Shown here: positions 24,741 to 32,781 of the stretch, in pieces
Layout of the letters: each line of letters opens with the position of its first letter
Numbering within the stretch: position 1 is the first letter of the stretch
Source of the DNA: Streptomyces sp. NBC_01454
GTDB taxonomy: Bacteria; Actinomycetota; Actinomycetes; Streptomycetales; Streptomycetaceae
DNA: 64,000 nucleotides
Assembly: GCF_036227565.1 (NCBI RefSeq)
Contig: NZ_CP109460.1
Span: forward strand, 4,712,001-4,776,000
Direction of reading: 5' to 3'
Position numbers and translations under genes: made by a program
The notes under the pieces: generated by a model
Database searches by the model: none
The model's input: the letters and a program-made list of their open reading frames with translations, nothing else
What the model was told of the DNA's origin: nothing

Positions 24741-25967
24741 ATGGCGACCTTCCCCAGGATCATTTCGGTGGATGACCACACGGTGGAGCCACCCCACGTC
24801 TGGCGGGACCGGCTCCCGTCGAAGTACCACGACAGCGGCCCGCGCGTCGTCCGGGCGCCCGTGAAGGAAATGACCTTCGTCGGCGGAAAGTTCGCTCCAA
24901 AGATGGGCGCCGCGGGCGACGAAGGGCCGATAGCCGACTGGTGGGTCTACGAGGACCTGCACCGTCCGCTGACCCGCCTGGACACCGCCGTCGGCTACTC
25001 CCGGGACGACATCAGGCTCGAAGGGATCACCTACGAGCAGATGCGCCCCGGCTCCTTCAGCGTGCCCGAGCGGCTGGCCGACATGGACGTCAACCACGTC
25101 CAGTCCGCCCTGTGCTTCCCCACCTTCCCGCGCTTCTGCGGCCAGACCTTCACCGAGGCCAAGGACCGTGAGCTGGGGCTGCTGGGGGTGCGGGCGTACA
25201 ACGACTGGACGGTGGAGGAGTGGTGCGGCCCGCAGGCGCGGGGCCGGCTGATCCCGCTCACCCTCGTCCCGCTGTGGGACGCGGAACTGGCCGCCGCGGA
25301 GGTGCGGCGCAACGCGGACCGCGGGGTCCGGGCGGTCTGCTTCAGCGAGATCCCGCCACATCTGGGGCTGCCCAGCATCCACACCGACTACTGGGACCCG
25401 TTCCTGCGCGCCTGCGACGAGACCGGCACGGTCATCGCCATGCACATCGGCTCCTCGTCGAAGATGCCCTCGACCTCCCCCGACGCCCCGGCCGCCGTCG
25501 GTTCGACGATCACCTTCGCCAACTGCTGCTTCTCGATGGTCGACTGGCTGATGAGCGGAAAGTTCGACCGCTTTCCCCGGCTGAAGATCATGTACGCCGA
25601 GGGGCAGATCGGCTGGATTCCGTATGTCCTGGAGCGCGCCCATGTGGTGTGGGAGGAGAACCGCGCCTGGGGCGGCGTCGCCGACAAGGTCCTGCGCCCG
25701 CCGGCCGAACTCTTCGCCGAACACATCCACGGCTGCTTCTTCGACGACGCCTTCGGCCTGCGCAACCTCGACGCGATCGGCGTCGGCAACGTCCTCTACG
25801 AGACGGACTACCCGCACTCGGACTCCACCTGGCCGAGGTCGAAGGAGGTCGGCGAGTCCCAGATGGGCCACCTGGCCCCCGACGTGGTCGAACGCATCGT
25901 GCGCGGCAATGCGATTGAGCTGCTGGGGCTGACGGGGGAGGGGCTGTGGGCGGGGGTTGGGGGCTGA
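24741..25967 (+). CDS. Amidohydrolase 2-family (ACMSD-like) metal-dependent hydrolase
   Basis: A 408-residue TIM-barrel protein of the amidohydrolase-related family. ISVDDHTVEPPHVWRDRLP is its N-terminal metal-site strand; MAMHIGSS supplies a histidine; YAEGQIGWIPYVLERA and LYETDYPHSDSTWPRS give the conserved C-terminal Asp and His. Many actinobacterial relatives lie in clusters with LLM oxidoreductases and acyl-CoA enzymes and have unknown substrates; reactions can be hydrolysis or decarboxylation. The ATG at 24741 is chosen because family proteins begin near this point and the -10 box lies directly before it; an upstream start at 24702 would run through the operator. Confidence 0.85.
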   Translation: MATFPRIISVDDHTVEPPHVWRDRLPSKYHDSGPRVVRAPVKEMTFVGGKFAPKMGAAGDEGPIADWWVYEDLHRPLTRLDTAVGYSRDDIRLEGITYEQMRPGSFSVPERLADMDVNHVQSALCFPTFPRFCGQTFTEAKDRELGLLGVRAYNDWTVEEWCGPQARGRLIPLTLVPLWDAELAAAEVRRNADRGVRAVCFSEIPPHLGLPSIHTDYWDPFLRACDETGTVIAMHIGSSSKMPSTSPDAPAAVGSTITFANCCFSMVDWLMSGKFDRFPRLKIMYAEGQIGWIPYVLERAHVVWEENRAWGGVADKVLRPPAELFAEHIHGCFFDDAFGLRNLDAIGVGNVLYETDYPHSDSTWPRSKEVGESQMGHLAPDVVERIVRGNAIELLGLTGEGLWAGVGG

Positions 25968-26049
25968 CCGGGGGAGGGCCGGTGGCGTGGCTGCGGCCCT
26001 CCCGCCTTTGGCCGTCGCCTGCCTTCCGCGCCGGGGATAGGCTCGCCGC

Positions 26050-26373
26050 ATGACCGACTTTCTTCAGGTGTCCACCGCCACGGAGAACCGCGAGGCGGCC
26101 GTAAAGCTGGCCCAGTCCGTCGTGTCCGCGCGGCTCGCAGCCGGGGCACAGATCGTCGGACCCGTCGTGTCCGTGTTCTGGCATCAGGGCGAGTTCGGCA
26201 CGGGTGAGGAATGGCAGCTTCTGCTCAAGGTCCGCGCCGATCGATACGCCGAGGTCGAATCGCACCTGCTGGAGCACCATCCGTGGCAGAACCCGGAGGT
26301 CTCCGCCGTGCGGATCGTCGCGGGGGCCGAGGCATATCTGAGGTGGGTGGAGACCACTACGGCATCGAGCTGA
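26050..26373 (+). CDS. cutA: CutA1 divalent-ion tolerance protein
   Basis: A 107-residue CutA1 protein: VSTATENREAAVKLAQSVVSARLAAGAQI, VVSVFWHQGEFGTGEEWQLLLKV and HHPWQNPEVSAVRIVAGAEAYLRWV. CutA1 proteins form very stable trimers linked to copper tolerance; the biochemical role is not settled. TAGGCT lies seven to twelve bases before the ATG with no ribosome binding site, so the transcript is probably leaderless. The stop is two bases from the stop of the convergent XRE regulator. Confidence 0.92.
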   Translation: MTDFLQVSTATENREAAVKLAQSVVSARLAAGAQIVGPVVSVFWHQGEFGTGEEWQLLLKVRADRYAEVESHLLEHHPWQNPEVSAVRIVAGAEAYLRWVETTTASS

Positions 26374-26375
26374 CT

Positions 26376-27713
26376 TCAGGATGCCTGGGCCTGCTCCAGG
26401 ACTTCGGCCACTGCCGGTAGCTCGCGGTGGGAACTGAGCCGTCGCAGGGTGGGTGCGATGCGGTGGCGCGGGCGGACGGACGCCACTCCTGCCGATAACT
26501 CCAAGGCGCGACTGGTTGTACTCGCGGCTTGCTCGATTTCTCCGGCGGAGATGTAGGAGTCGGCGAGCCAGGACAAGTAAAGGCTCTTGTCGCGGGCGTG
26601 GATGTCGCCGTACTCGGTTAGCGCGCTCTCCAACGCGGGGACTGCACGGAGGGGACGGCGCAGCTCCGCCCAGCAACGGCCAGTCATAATCTGCAGTTCA
26701 TTACGGTCAACCCATGCTACCCAGTCGGGTTGCGGAGTCCCAGCGCTTTCCTCGAGAGCTGTCTCTGCGTCGCTGAGCGCCTCTTCTGCCGAACTCGCCT
26801 GATTGGCTATGGCGTATGCCCACGCGAGGCGCTCATACAGCAGTGCCCGGACACCAGGAGGAGCTTCTGGGCCTGCCGTGCGGCACGCAGTGACGGCAAT
26901 CTCGATCCCGGCTTTCCGGTCGCCGCTGATCTTCTGGTAGGCAAGGAATGCGAGAGCATTTCCGGCAAGGGAGTTGTCCCCAGCTTGGATTGCGGCTTGG
27001 TAGCTGTCTTCGTACAGACTGCTCGCGTCAGTGTGCCTACCACCGTCGAAGGCTGCCCATCCCGCTTGTTGCGCCTGCTCTGCCAGCACGGACAGTAGCG
27101 CGCGCCCCGTTGTCTCGGTGTAGTGACCATCCCGGATCAGTTTCTTGGTGGCGAGGTGCTCGCCGAGATAGACGCGATAGGTGTCACCCCCGCCCAGTAC
27201 GTCGTCTAGACGTCGGAGACGTTCCGTGCGCTTCCGTAGTTGCTCGGGAATTGCACGGCCGATCCGGCCTCCAGCCTTGAGCTGATCGATCTCAGGCAGG
27301 CCGACGGCCAGTCCAGCACTGGCCGATGCCTTGAAGAACTCTCTACGACGCACAGCGTCTTCTCCGTCCCGGCTCTCGGTGATGGTGCCTGCTGGCACGC
27401 GAGGGACTTGGCCAGAAGGTTCGGACTCCCACGTGCGGGGAGCAAGGCCGAGCATGTGGCCGGGGATGCGTAAGGCATCTGCGATCTTGGCGATTTTTTC
27501 AAATGTCGTGATGCTGCCCTGACCACGAGCCAAAGCGCCAACACGTTCCGGCTTGATGTCACACTCAGCCGCGATCTTCGAATAGCTGATACCGGCCTTG
27601 CTGCGTGCGAGATGGAACACTGCACCGAAGTCGTGTGCAGCAATCGCTGTGCTCACGTCTTTGCGGTTCAGGAAGTCCCGCGGTAATGCTGTCGCCGGTT
27701 GGTAAGCAGTCAT
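26376..27713 (-). CDS. XRE-family regulator with TPR-like C-terminal domain, divergent from RiPP operon
   Basis: A 445-residue protein. Helix-turn-helix around residues 15-75: FGAVFHLARSKAGISYSKIA, CDIKPERVGALARGQGSITT, FEKIAKIADALRIPGHMLGL. A possible Tat-like RRREFFKASASAGLAVGLPE segment near residue 120 is internal and typical of this family rather than a true signal. The rest is helical TPR-like repeats (AGWAAFDGGRHTDASSLYEDSY, NALAFLAYQKISGDRKAG, SAEEALSDAETALEES). Streptomyces regulators of this form often sit next to ATP-grasp RiPP operons. The start at 27713 is chosen by homology of the domain layout; an open frame runs to 27998 but crosses the promoter. Codon choice is less G+C-biased than the window average, hinting at acquisition with the RiPP genes. 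Confidence 0.8.
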   Translation of the reverse strand: MTAYQPATALPRDFLNRKDVSTAIAAHDFGAVFHLARSKAGISYSKIAAECDIKPERVGALARGQGSITTFEKIAKIADALRIPGHMLGLAPRTWESEPSGQVPRVPAGTITESRDGEDAVRRREFFKASASAGLAVGLPEIDQLKAGGRIGRAIPEQLRKRTERLRRLDDVLGGGDTYRVYLGEHLATKKLIRDGHYTETTGRALLSVLAEQAQQAGWAAFDGGRHTDASSLYEDSYQAAIQAGDNSLAGNALAFLAYQKISGDRKAGIEIAVTACRTAGPEAPPGVRALLYERLAWAYAIANQASSAEEALSDAETALEESAGTPQPDWVAWVDRNELQIMTGRCWAELRRPLRAVPALESALTEYGDIHARDKSLYLSWLADSYISAGEIEQAASTTSRALELSAGVASVRPRHRIAPTLRRLSSHRELPAVAEVLEQAQAS

Positions 27714-27771
27714 GGCACGCCCCGTTGCGCCTGCTGGTATCAGTGTGTCGCAATGACCTGGTCGGAGCCTA

Positions 27772-27798
27772 CCCATGATGGGGATACCCATGGATGGG
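27772..27798. promoter_or_regulatory. Double palindrome operator between XRE regulator and RiPP operon
   Basis: CCCATGATGGG (27772-27782) and CCCATGGATGGG (27787-27798) are near-identical palindromes, and the inner halves also form ATGGGGATACCCAT. The array lies 59 bases before the XRE start codon and about 100 bases before the first RiPP-operon gene, as expected for an operator of the divergent regulator. Confidence 0.6.
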
Positions 27799-27901
27799 AA
27801 GGCGGCAGGTTGTGCATGGCAGGACAGTTGCGGTGATGAGACCCCCGCGACCGCGGTTCGACGGCCCGGGGGGCTGGACAACCTGAGGAAAGCAGGTCGG
27901 C

Positions 27902-28207
27902 ATGCCGCACTGTATCGCCCGTATCTTCGAGGCTCTGCCGCAGTACTTACTGCCATCGCCGGACTGCCACCAGGTGTCCGGCACGCCTCCCATCGCACGC
28001 TGCGCGGCAGCGCCGGTCGGCTGCGTGGCCCGCTCGCCGGTGCTGCCGGGTGAGGACACCGTCATGGTGCGTCCATACCTCGTCGCGCACGAACGGCGGG
28101 AACAGGCGCGACGCCAATGCGTCCGCCGTCGGCCTCTCCGGCTGGCTGTCCATGGCGTGGACCTCGACCCCTCGTTGATGTGCCAGAGGGAGGCGTCCGC
28201 ACGGTGA
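27902..28207 (+). CDS. Small conserved protein at head of the RiPP operon
   Basis: A 101-residue protein preceded by GAGGAAAG. It contains VMVRPYLVAHERREQARRQ and RLAVHGVDLDPSLM. A similar V-R-P-Y-x-x-x-x-E-x-R-R ... H-G-V-D pattern is remembered in small Streptomyces proteins coded beside XRE regulators. Function unknown. The stop overlaps the next start (GTGA), indicating translational coupling. Confidence 0.6.
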   Translation: MPHCIARIFEALPQYLLPSPDCHQVSGTPPIARCAAAPVGCVARSPVLPGEDTVMVRPYLVAHERREQARRQCVRRRPLRLAVHGVDLDPSLMCQREASAR

Positions 28208-28536
28208 GCGACTCGCACACGACCGTCCGGCTGCTGCCTTGGGCGACCCCGGACGGCAACCCGTGCTTCCTTTTGGGCGACGGTACGGGTTACGTCTCCC
28301 GCCTCGCGGATGACGTCGAGAACGTCCAGCTCGACATGGCCCAAGACCTGCTCGGCCACGCGGCCGACATGCTGGGCGACATCAAAGCCACTACAGATCA
28401 ACTCCGCTTCCTCTCGGCAGAGTTGACTGCCGCTCTCCGCCACGTATTGCGGGTCGCGGAGAGCAGAAACGTCGGGCTGCCCCCCGCGGACAGCGAGCCC
28501 GAAGGGCACGGGAGGGACTTGCCCACGCGCGAGTAG
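28204..28536 (+). CDS. Small helical protein in the RiPP operon
   Basis: A 110-residue protein, GTG start with GGGAGG upstream, overlapping the preceding gene by four bases. It begins RLLPWATPDGNPCFLLGDG and continues with a long helix (DDVENVQLDMAQDLLGHAADM to LTAALRHVLRVAESR). This type is common in Streptomyces next to XRE regulators; no reaction is known. Its coupling to the RiPP precursor gene suggests a regulatory or accessory role. Confidence 0.7.
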   Translation: MSDSHTTVRLLPWATPDGNPCFLLGDGTGYVSRLADDVENVQLDMAQDLLGHAADMLGDIKATTDQLRFLSAELTAALRHVLRVAESRNVGLPPADSEPEGHGRDLPTRE

Positions 28537-28640
28537 GTGGCGCGAGTGATAGGCCCGGCTCCGGTTGGTGAGGAAGTCCGGCATCGGCCGGTCGGGGCAG
28601 TGCCGGAGTGCAGAGTGCGCTCTTTGATCGAGGAGGAATC

Positions 28641-28904
28641 GTGCAAGAACACGCCACACAGCCGACAGCGGCACCTTGGGGCATGCGTCGCATGGCACCC
28701 CTGCGCAATGGGTTCCCCACCCCGTGGTCCTATGCGGGGATCGACCCGCACACCCAAACCGGTCGGTGGATCGGTGGGGACGGCCGGATGACCCCTGCCG
28801 AACTCGGCAAACACGGGACATCAGTCAACACGTATCCACCCACGCAGGTCAGCAAGGACGGCCGGCTTGACGCTGACACCGGCCACGATGCGGAGCAGGA
28901 CTAG
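28641..28904 (+). CDS. Graspetide-type RiPP precursor (putative ATP-grasp target peptide)
   Basis: An 87-residue peptide, GTG start, AGGAGG five bases upstream. The leader has PWGMRRMAPL and DPHTQTGRW, as in the family of putative ATP-grasp targets (TIGR04186, from memory). The core begins near ELGKHGTSVNTYPPTQ and ends SKDGRLDADTGHDAEQD. The core is rich in Thr/Ser/Lys followed by Asp/Glu, the pattern from which ATP-grasp ligases make side-chain ester or amide rings. KDG is a good site for aspartimide formation by an isoaspartate methyltransferase. The final chemical structure cannot be deduced. Confidence 0.85.
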   Translation: MQEHATQPTAAPWGMRRMAPLRNGFPTPWSYAGIDPHTQTGRWIGGDGRMTPAELGKHGTSVNTYPPTQVSKDGRLDADTGHDAEQD

Positions 28905-28914
28905 GGGGAGCGGC

Positions 28915-29622
28915 ATGGACGGACGCCCGGTGCTGGTTTCCACTCAAGACGAAGACGCAACAGCTGATCTGGTCATCGCGGAACTCAACCGGCGCCGGGT
29001 GCCCGTCGTCCGCTTCGATCCGGGCCGGGACTTCCCCGTTTCGGCAGCGTTGACGGCTCGCCTGGGGCCGGCGGGCTGGTGTGGCACGTTCACGAACGGC
29101 GGTCACACGGCTGACCTGGGGAATGTGCGTGCCCTTTATCACCGACGCCCCAGTGCGTACACGGCGAAAGCCGACTCCCAGGACAGCAACTTCGCGGCTC
29201 GGGAGAGCCGACGTGGGTTAGGCGGTGTGCTCGCTTCTCTGCCGGGTTGCCTGTACCTCAGCCATCCGCAAGCCATTGCCCGCGCCGAATACAAGCCCGC
29301 ACAGCTGGCTACGGCGCGTGTGGCCGGTTTCACCGTCCCCGCGACAGTGATCACCAATGACTTGGTGGAGGCACGGAACTTCACCGCGGCACAACCCACG
29401 ATCTACAAACCCTTGCACGCCGCGGCCTACAGCGTGGAGGGAGAACCTGCCTTCGACCTCCGTTACGGGGCTTTCGACTTTGCCCTGACCGCTGACGGCG
29501 CATGGTGGTTTCTGGAGTGCAACCCCAACGGCCAATGGGCATGGCTGGAGGCGGCGGCGGGCCTTCCCCTAACGGCGGCCATCGCCGACCTTCTTGAGAA
29601 CGGAGAAACTCTCCATGCCTGA
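28915..29622 (+). CDS. ATP-grasp RiPP maturase with an apparent internal deletion
   Basis: A 235-residue protein, ATG at 28915 with AGGGGGAG upstream. It begins as an intact SAV_5884-type ATP-grasp maturase (TIGR04187): [79 protein letters not shown]. It then jumps at about residue 178 to [16 protein letters not shown] and the metal site [12 protein letters not shown]. Family members are about 320 residues by memory. The segment missing would hold the adenine-contacting hinge and a conserved basic/acidic ribose-metal motif. The frame is unbroken, so this is an in-frame deletion or an unusual minimal version. Activity is doubtful. Confidence 0.8.
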   Translation: MDGRPVLVSTQDEDATADLVIAELNRRRVPVVRFDPGRDFPVSAALTARLGPAGWCGTFTNGGHTADLGNVRALYHRRPSAYTAKADSQDSNFAARESRRGLGGVLASLPGCLYLSHPQAIARAEYKPAQLATARVAGFTVPATVITNDLVEARNFTAAQPTIYKPLHAAAYSVEGEPAFDLRYGAFDFALTADGAWWFLECNPNGQWAWLEAAAGLPLTAAIADLLENGETLHA

Positions 29623-30739
29623 CTCTGCATCCGCCGACCACCTCCGCCACGAACTTGTCCAGCGCCTCCGCAAGGCGGGAGTGCTGCGCAGTCACACGTG
29701 GAAACAGGCGGTGGCTTCCGTGCCGCGCGAGGTATTTCTTTCGCGCGGTTGGTTCGAGCACGACGGGGGCGGCTGGTACCGGTCCGCCTTCCCGGCCGGC
29801 TCCGGCGACGGTTTCTCCCGCGTGTACGAGGACGACACCCTGGTGACCCAGCTGGCGGGAGCGGTCTTCCCTGATCAGATCGAGGGCCGAATCGCCGCGG
29901 CTCCCACCTCCTCCGCCACGAAGCCGGGCCTGGTCGTCCGGATGCTGGAGGAGCTGCACGTCACAGCAGGGGCGAACGTCTTGGAGATCGGCACCGGGAC
30001 CGGTTACTCCACGGCGTTGCTCTGCCACGTCGTCGGCGAGGACAACGTGGTCACGATCGAGACGGATCCGGAGGTCTCCACGCGTGCCGGTATCGCACTT
30101 GCGGCAGCCGGGTGTCACCCGATGTGTGTGGTCGGCGACGGCCTTGCCGGTTACCCGAGCGGGGGCCCCTACGATCGCGTGATCGCCACCTGCGCGGTGT
30201 TGACGGTCCCGGCCGCGTGGCTCTCACAGGTCCGGCCCGGTGGCCAGATCCTCGTCACGATCGGCGGACGTATGAATGCGTCCGAACTCGTCCGCCTCAC
30301 CGTGACCGACGACGGCACAGCTGGCGGCCCTGTTCTGGGCGGGCAGGTCTCTTTCATGCCGGCCAGGTCCCACACTCCGCCCCCTCTGGGCATCCTGCCC
30401 AGGTTCGATGATGCCGCTGCGGAACCTGCCCGGTTGGGTGCGGATGTGCTGGACGGCTGGACTGCGCGGTTCATCGCCCAGTTCGCCGCGCCCCGAGCGC
30501 AGCGCTTCACGCTCCCCCGGGCAGACCGGACGGACCACGTCGTGATCGATGTGGAAGCCGGGGCGTGGGCATGTCTCGCTCCGGGAGTCGGCGGCTGGAC
30601 GGTGCGCCAGGGGGGTCCTGTGCGCCTCTGGGACCGGATCACGGACCGGATCGAGGAGTGGCGCGCGGCGGGCGCGCCTGGTGCTGGGCGCTTGCGGGTG
30701 CAGGTAGGTCCCGAGAGGCAGTGGCTTTCCTGGGACTGA
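29615..30739 (+). CDS. PIMT-like methyltransferase of the graspetide/imiditide system
   Basis: A 374-residue protein starting inside the ATP-grasp gene (overlap ATGCCTGA). The N-terminal half is a protein-L-isoaspartate O-methyltransferase fold: [23 protein letters not shown], and SAM site [15 protein letters not shown]; it has the extended C-terminal domain of the TIGR04188 type (methyltransferase of ATP-grasp peptide systems). In fuscimiditide-type pathways such an enzyme methylates one Asp of the ring-closed precursor so that an aspartimide forms. Domain motifs look intact, unlike those of the ligase. Confidence 0.87.
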   Translation: MPDSASADHLRHELVQRLRKAGVLRSHTWKQAVASVPREVFLSRGWFEHDGGGWYRSAFPAGSGDGFSRVYEDDTLVTQLAGAVFPDQIEGRIAAAPTSSATKPGLVVRMLEELHVTAGANVLEIGTGTGYSTALLCHVVGEDNVVTIETDPEVSTRAGIALAAAGCHPMCVVGDGLAGYPSGGPYDRVIATCAVLTVPAAWLSQVRPGGQILVTIGGRMNASELVRLTVTDDGTAGGPVLGGQVSFMPARSHTPPPLGILPRFDDAAAEPARLGADVLDGWTARFIAQFAAPRAQRFTLPRADRTDHVVIDVEAGAWACLAPGVGGWTVRQGGPVRLWDRITDRIEEWRAAGAPGAGRLRVQVGPERQWLSWD

Positions 30740-30808
30740 ATCAGGATGGCACGCATTCCAGGACCCCTTGCCTGATGCCCCCGCAGCCACCACGATGTCC
30801 CGCGCAAG

Positions 30809-30833
30809 CTATATGACGATGCGTCAGATATAG
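30809..30833. promoter_or_regulatory. Regulon operator in the LLM-SDR operon promoter
   Basis: TGACGATGCGTCA (30814-30826) is an exact core match. It is flanked by CTATA on the left (30809-30813) and TATAG on the right (30829-30833), so the dyad extends over 25 bases. It ends only 11 bases before the start codon, with the ribosome binding site between. Confidence 0.75.
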
Positions 30834-30844
30834 CGGGAGGGCGT

Positions 30845-31813
30845 ATGGACGGCGCGGACGGGGCGGTGTGGCGGCCCGATTCGGGGCGGGTGGCGTATGG
30901 GATGCAGCTTCCGGTGCAGGCGCAGAGCACGTTGTTCGCGGAGGGGTGGGAGCCGGCGGCGGGGCCGGCCGATCTGGTGGCGGTTGCGCGGGCCGCCGAC
31001 CGGTACGGGTTCGCGTATCTCGCCTGCTGTGAGCACATCGCGATCCCGCGGCGGCTGGCCGAGGCGATGAGCACCGTCTGGTACGACCCGGTCGCCACCC
31101 TCGCGCATCTGGCCGCCGTCACCGAGCGGGTGCGGCTGCTGAGCCATGTGGCGGTGGTCGGGCTGAAGCATCCGCTGGTCACGGCCAAGCAGTACGCGAC
31201 GCTGGACCGGCTCTCCGGGGGGCGGCTGATTCTCGGGGTCGGGGCCGGGCACGTCCAGGAGGAGTTCGAGGCGCTCGGGGTGGACTTCGCGCGGCGCGGG
31301 GCCGTATTGGACGAGACGGTCGACGCGCTGAAGGCGGCGCTGGGGCCGGAGGAGTTCCCCGAGTTCGCGGGGGAGCGGTTCGCGTTCGAGGGGCTGGGTC
31401 AGGCGCCGCGCCCCGTGCAGACGCCGCGGCCGCCCCTCTGGGTGGGCGGCTCCTCGCCCGCCGCCGTCCGCCGGGCCGCGGAGCGTGGCGACGGCTGGCT
31501 GCCGCAGGGGGACCGGCGGGACGCGCTGCCCGGGCAGATCGCGCGGCTGCGGCGGCTGCGCGAGGCGGCGGGGATCGAGGCGCCCCTCGTGATCGGCGCC
31601 CTCGCCGAGCCGCTGTACGTGGGCGAGCCGGGGTGGGCGGTCGGCCGGTGGACGCTGTCGGGGGCGCCGGAGCGGATCGCGGACTCGCTGCGGGAGTACC
31701 GGGCGATGGGGGTGGATCAGGTCCAGGTGCGGTTCCGCAGCCGCAGCCGGGACGAACTGACGGATCAGATGGCGGCGTTCGGGACGGATGTGGCGGCGCT
31801 GCTCAACGACTGA
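30845..31813 (+). CDS. LLM-class F420-dependent oxidoreductase
   Basis: A 322-residue luciferase-like TIM-barrel protein (TIGR03619-like). Y-G-M-Q-L-P-V-Q opens it; ADRYGFAYLACCEHIAIPRR is the strand with the usual cofactor-site residues; LLSHVAVVGLKHPLVTAKQYATLDRLSGGRLILGVGAG is the conserved core; PLWVGGSSPAAVRRAAERGDGWLP lies near the F420 pocket. It would reduce or oxidise a catabolic intermediate with F420 (or FMN). GGGAGGG precedes the ATG. It is first of a two-gene operon with an SDR. Confidence 0.85.
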   Translation: MDGADGAVWRPDSGRVAYGMQLPVQAQSTLFAEGWEPAAGPADLVAVARAADRYGFAYLACCEHIAIPRRLAEAMSTVWYDPVATLAHLAAVTERVRLLSHVAVVGLKHPLVTAKQYATLDRLSGGRLILGVGAGHVQEEFEALGVDFARRGAVLDETVDALKAALGPEEFPEFAGERFAFEGLGQAPRPVQTPRPPLWVGGSSPAAVRRAAERGDGWLPQGDRRDALPGQIARLRRLREAAGIEAPLVIGALAEPLYVGEPGWAVGRWTLSGAPERIADSLREYRAMGVDQVQVRFRSRSRDELTDQMAAFGTDVAALLND

Positions 31814-31882
31814 CGGCCCGGACACGGGCGGAGGCCGGCGACGTCACGCACGGTCGTGCTCATCAACCGGAGGAGTGCAGGC

Positions 31883-32668
31883 ATGGGCAAGCTCGACGGG
31901 CGGGTCGTCATCGTGACGGGGGCGGCGCGTGGGCAGGGGGAGCAGGAGGCGCGGCTGTTCGTCGCGGAGGGGGCGCGGGTGCTGCTGGGGGATGTGCTCG
32001 ACGGGCAGGGGGAGACGCTCGCCGCGGAGCTGGGGGAGGGCGTCGCGCGCTACGTCCATCTGGATGTGACGCGGGAGGACGACTGGCAGGCCGCCGCCGT
32101 CGCCGCCAAGGACACCTTCGGGAAGATCGACGGGCTGGTCAACAACGCCGGGATCCTGCGCTTCAACGAGCTGGTGTCGACGCCGCTGGCGGAGTTCCAG
32201 CAGGTGGTGCAGGTCAACCAGGTCGGCTGCTTCCTGGGGATCCGTACGGTGGCGCCGGAGATCGAGGCGGCGGGCGGCGGGACCATCGTCAACACGGCCT
32301 CGTACACGGCGCTGACGGGCATGGCGTTCGTCGGGGCGTACGCCGCGACCAAGCACGCCGTCCTCGGGCTGACCCGGGTCGCCGCGGTGGAGCTGGCGGC
32401 CCGGAAGATCCGGGTCAACGCGGTGTGCCCGGGGGCGGTGGACACCCCGATGACCAACCCGGCCGCGCTCGACCCGGCCGCCGACCCCGCCGAGTCGAAA
32501 CGGGCCGTCGACGAGCTCTACCGGAAGGTGGTGCCGCTGGGGCGGATCGGGCAGCCGGTGGAGGTCGCCAAGCTGGCGCTCTTCCTGTCGTGCGAGGACT
32601 CGTCGTACATCACCGGGCAGCCGTTCGTCATCGACGGGGGCTGGCTGGCGGGGGTCAGCCTCATCTGA
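31883..32668 (+). CDS. Short-chain dehydrogenase/reductase
   Basis: A 261-residue classical SDR. It shows the cofactor motif VTGAARGQGEQEAR (TGxxxGxG), LVNNAGILRF, catalytic Ser in NTASYTAL, and YAATKHAV (YxxxK). The acidic residue of GDVLDGQ predicts NAD rather than NADP. It resembles alcohol dehydrogenases that act on steroid or other CoA-linked hydroxyl groups, but the substrate is not known. The ATG at 31883 is chosen because GGAGGAG lies upstream; an earlier start at 31856 lacks one. Cotranscribed with the LLM oxidoreductase. Confidence 0.88.
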   Translation: MGKLDGRVVIVTGAARGQGEQEARLFVAEGARVLLGDVLDGQGETLAAELGEGVARYVHLDVTREDDWQAAAVAAKDTFGKIDGLVNNAGILRFNELVSTPLAEFQQVVQVNQVGCFLGIRTVAPEIEAAGGGTIVNTASYTALTGMAFVGAYAATKHAVLGLTRVAAVELAARKIRVNAVCPGAVDTPMTNPAALDPAADPAESKRAVDELYRKVVPLGRIGQPVEVAKLALFLSCEDSSYITGQPFVIDGGWLAGVSLI

Positions 32669-32739
32669 GGCGGTGTCAGGTCGTCCGGTGGCGACCCTTG
32701 ACGCTCCGTGCGTGCGCTGGAACAGTCGGCACATCGAAT

Positions 32740-32754
32740 CTGACGATGCGTCAG
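32740..32754. promoter_or_regulatory. Regulon operator, exact CTGACG-N3-CGTCAG
   Basis: CTGACGATGCGTCAG ends 27 bases before the GTG start of the LLM-deacylase-aldehyde dehydrogenase operon. The spacer ATG is the same as in the site at 30814, suggesting the two sites share recent ancestry. Confidence 0.82.
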
Positions 32755-32781
32755 AAACAGTCCAGGGGACGGTGAACCTCC

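Noticed and set aside
28915..29622. Frameshift as explanation of the short ATP-grasp gene
   Set aside because: The missing residues are not found in the other two frames near the junction, so an internal in-frame loss fits better.
26376..30739. RiPP locus as a recent mobile island
   Set aside because: No integrase, attachment repeat or tRNA was found at either side; only slightly different codon choice was noted.
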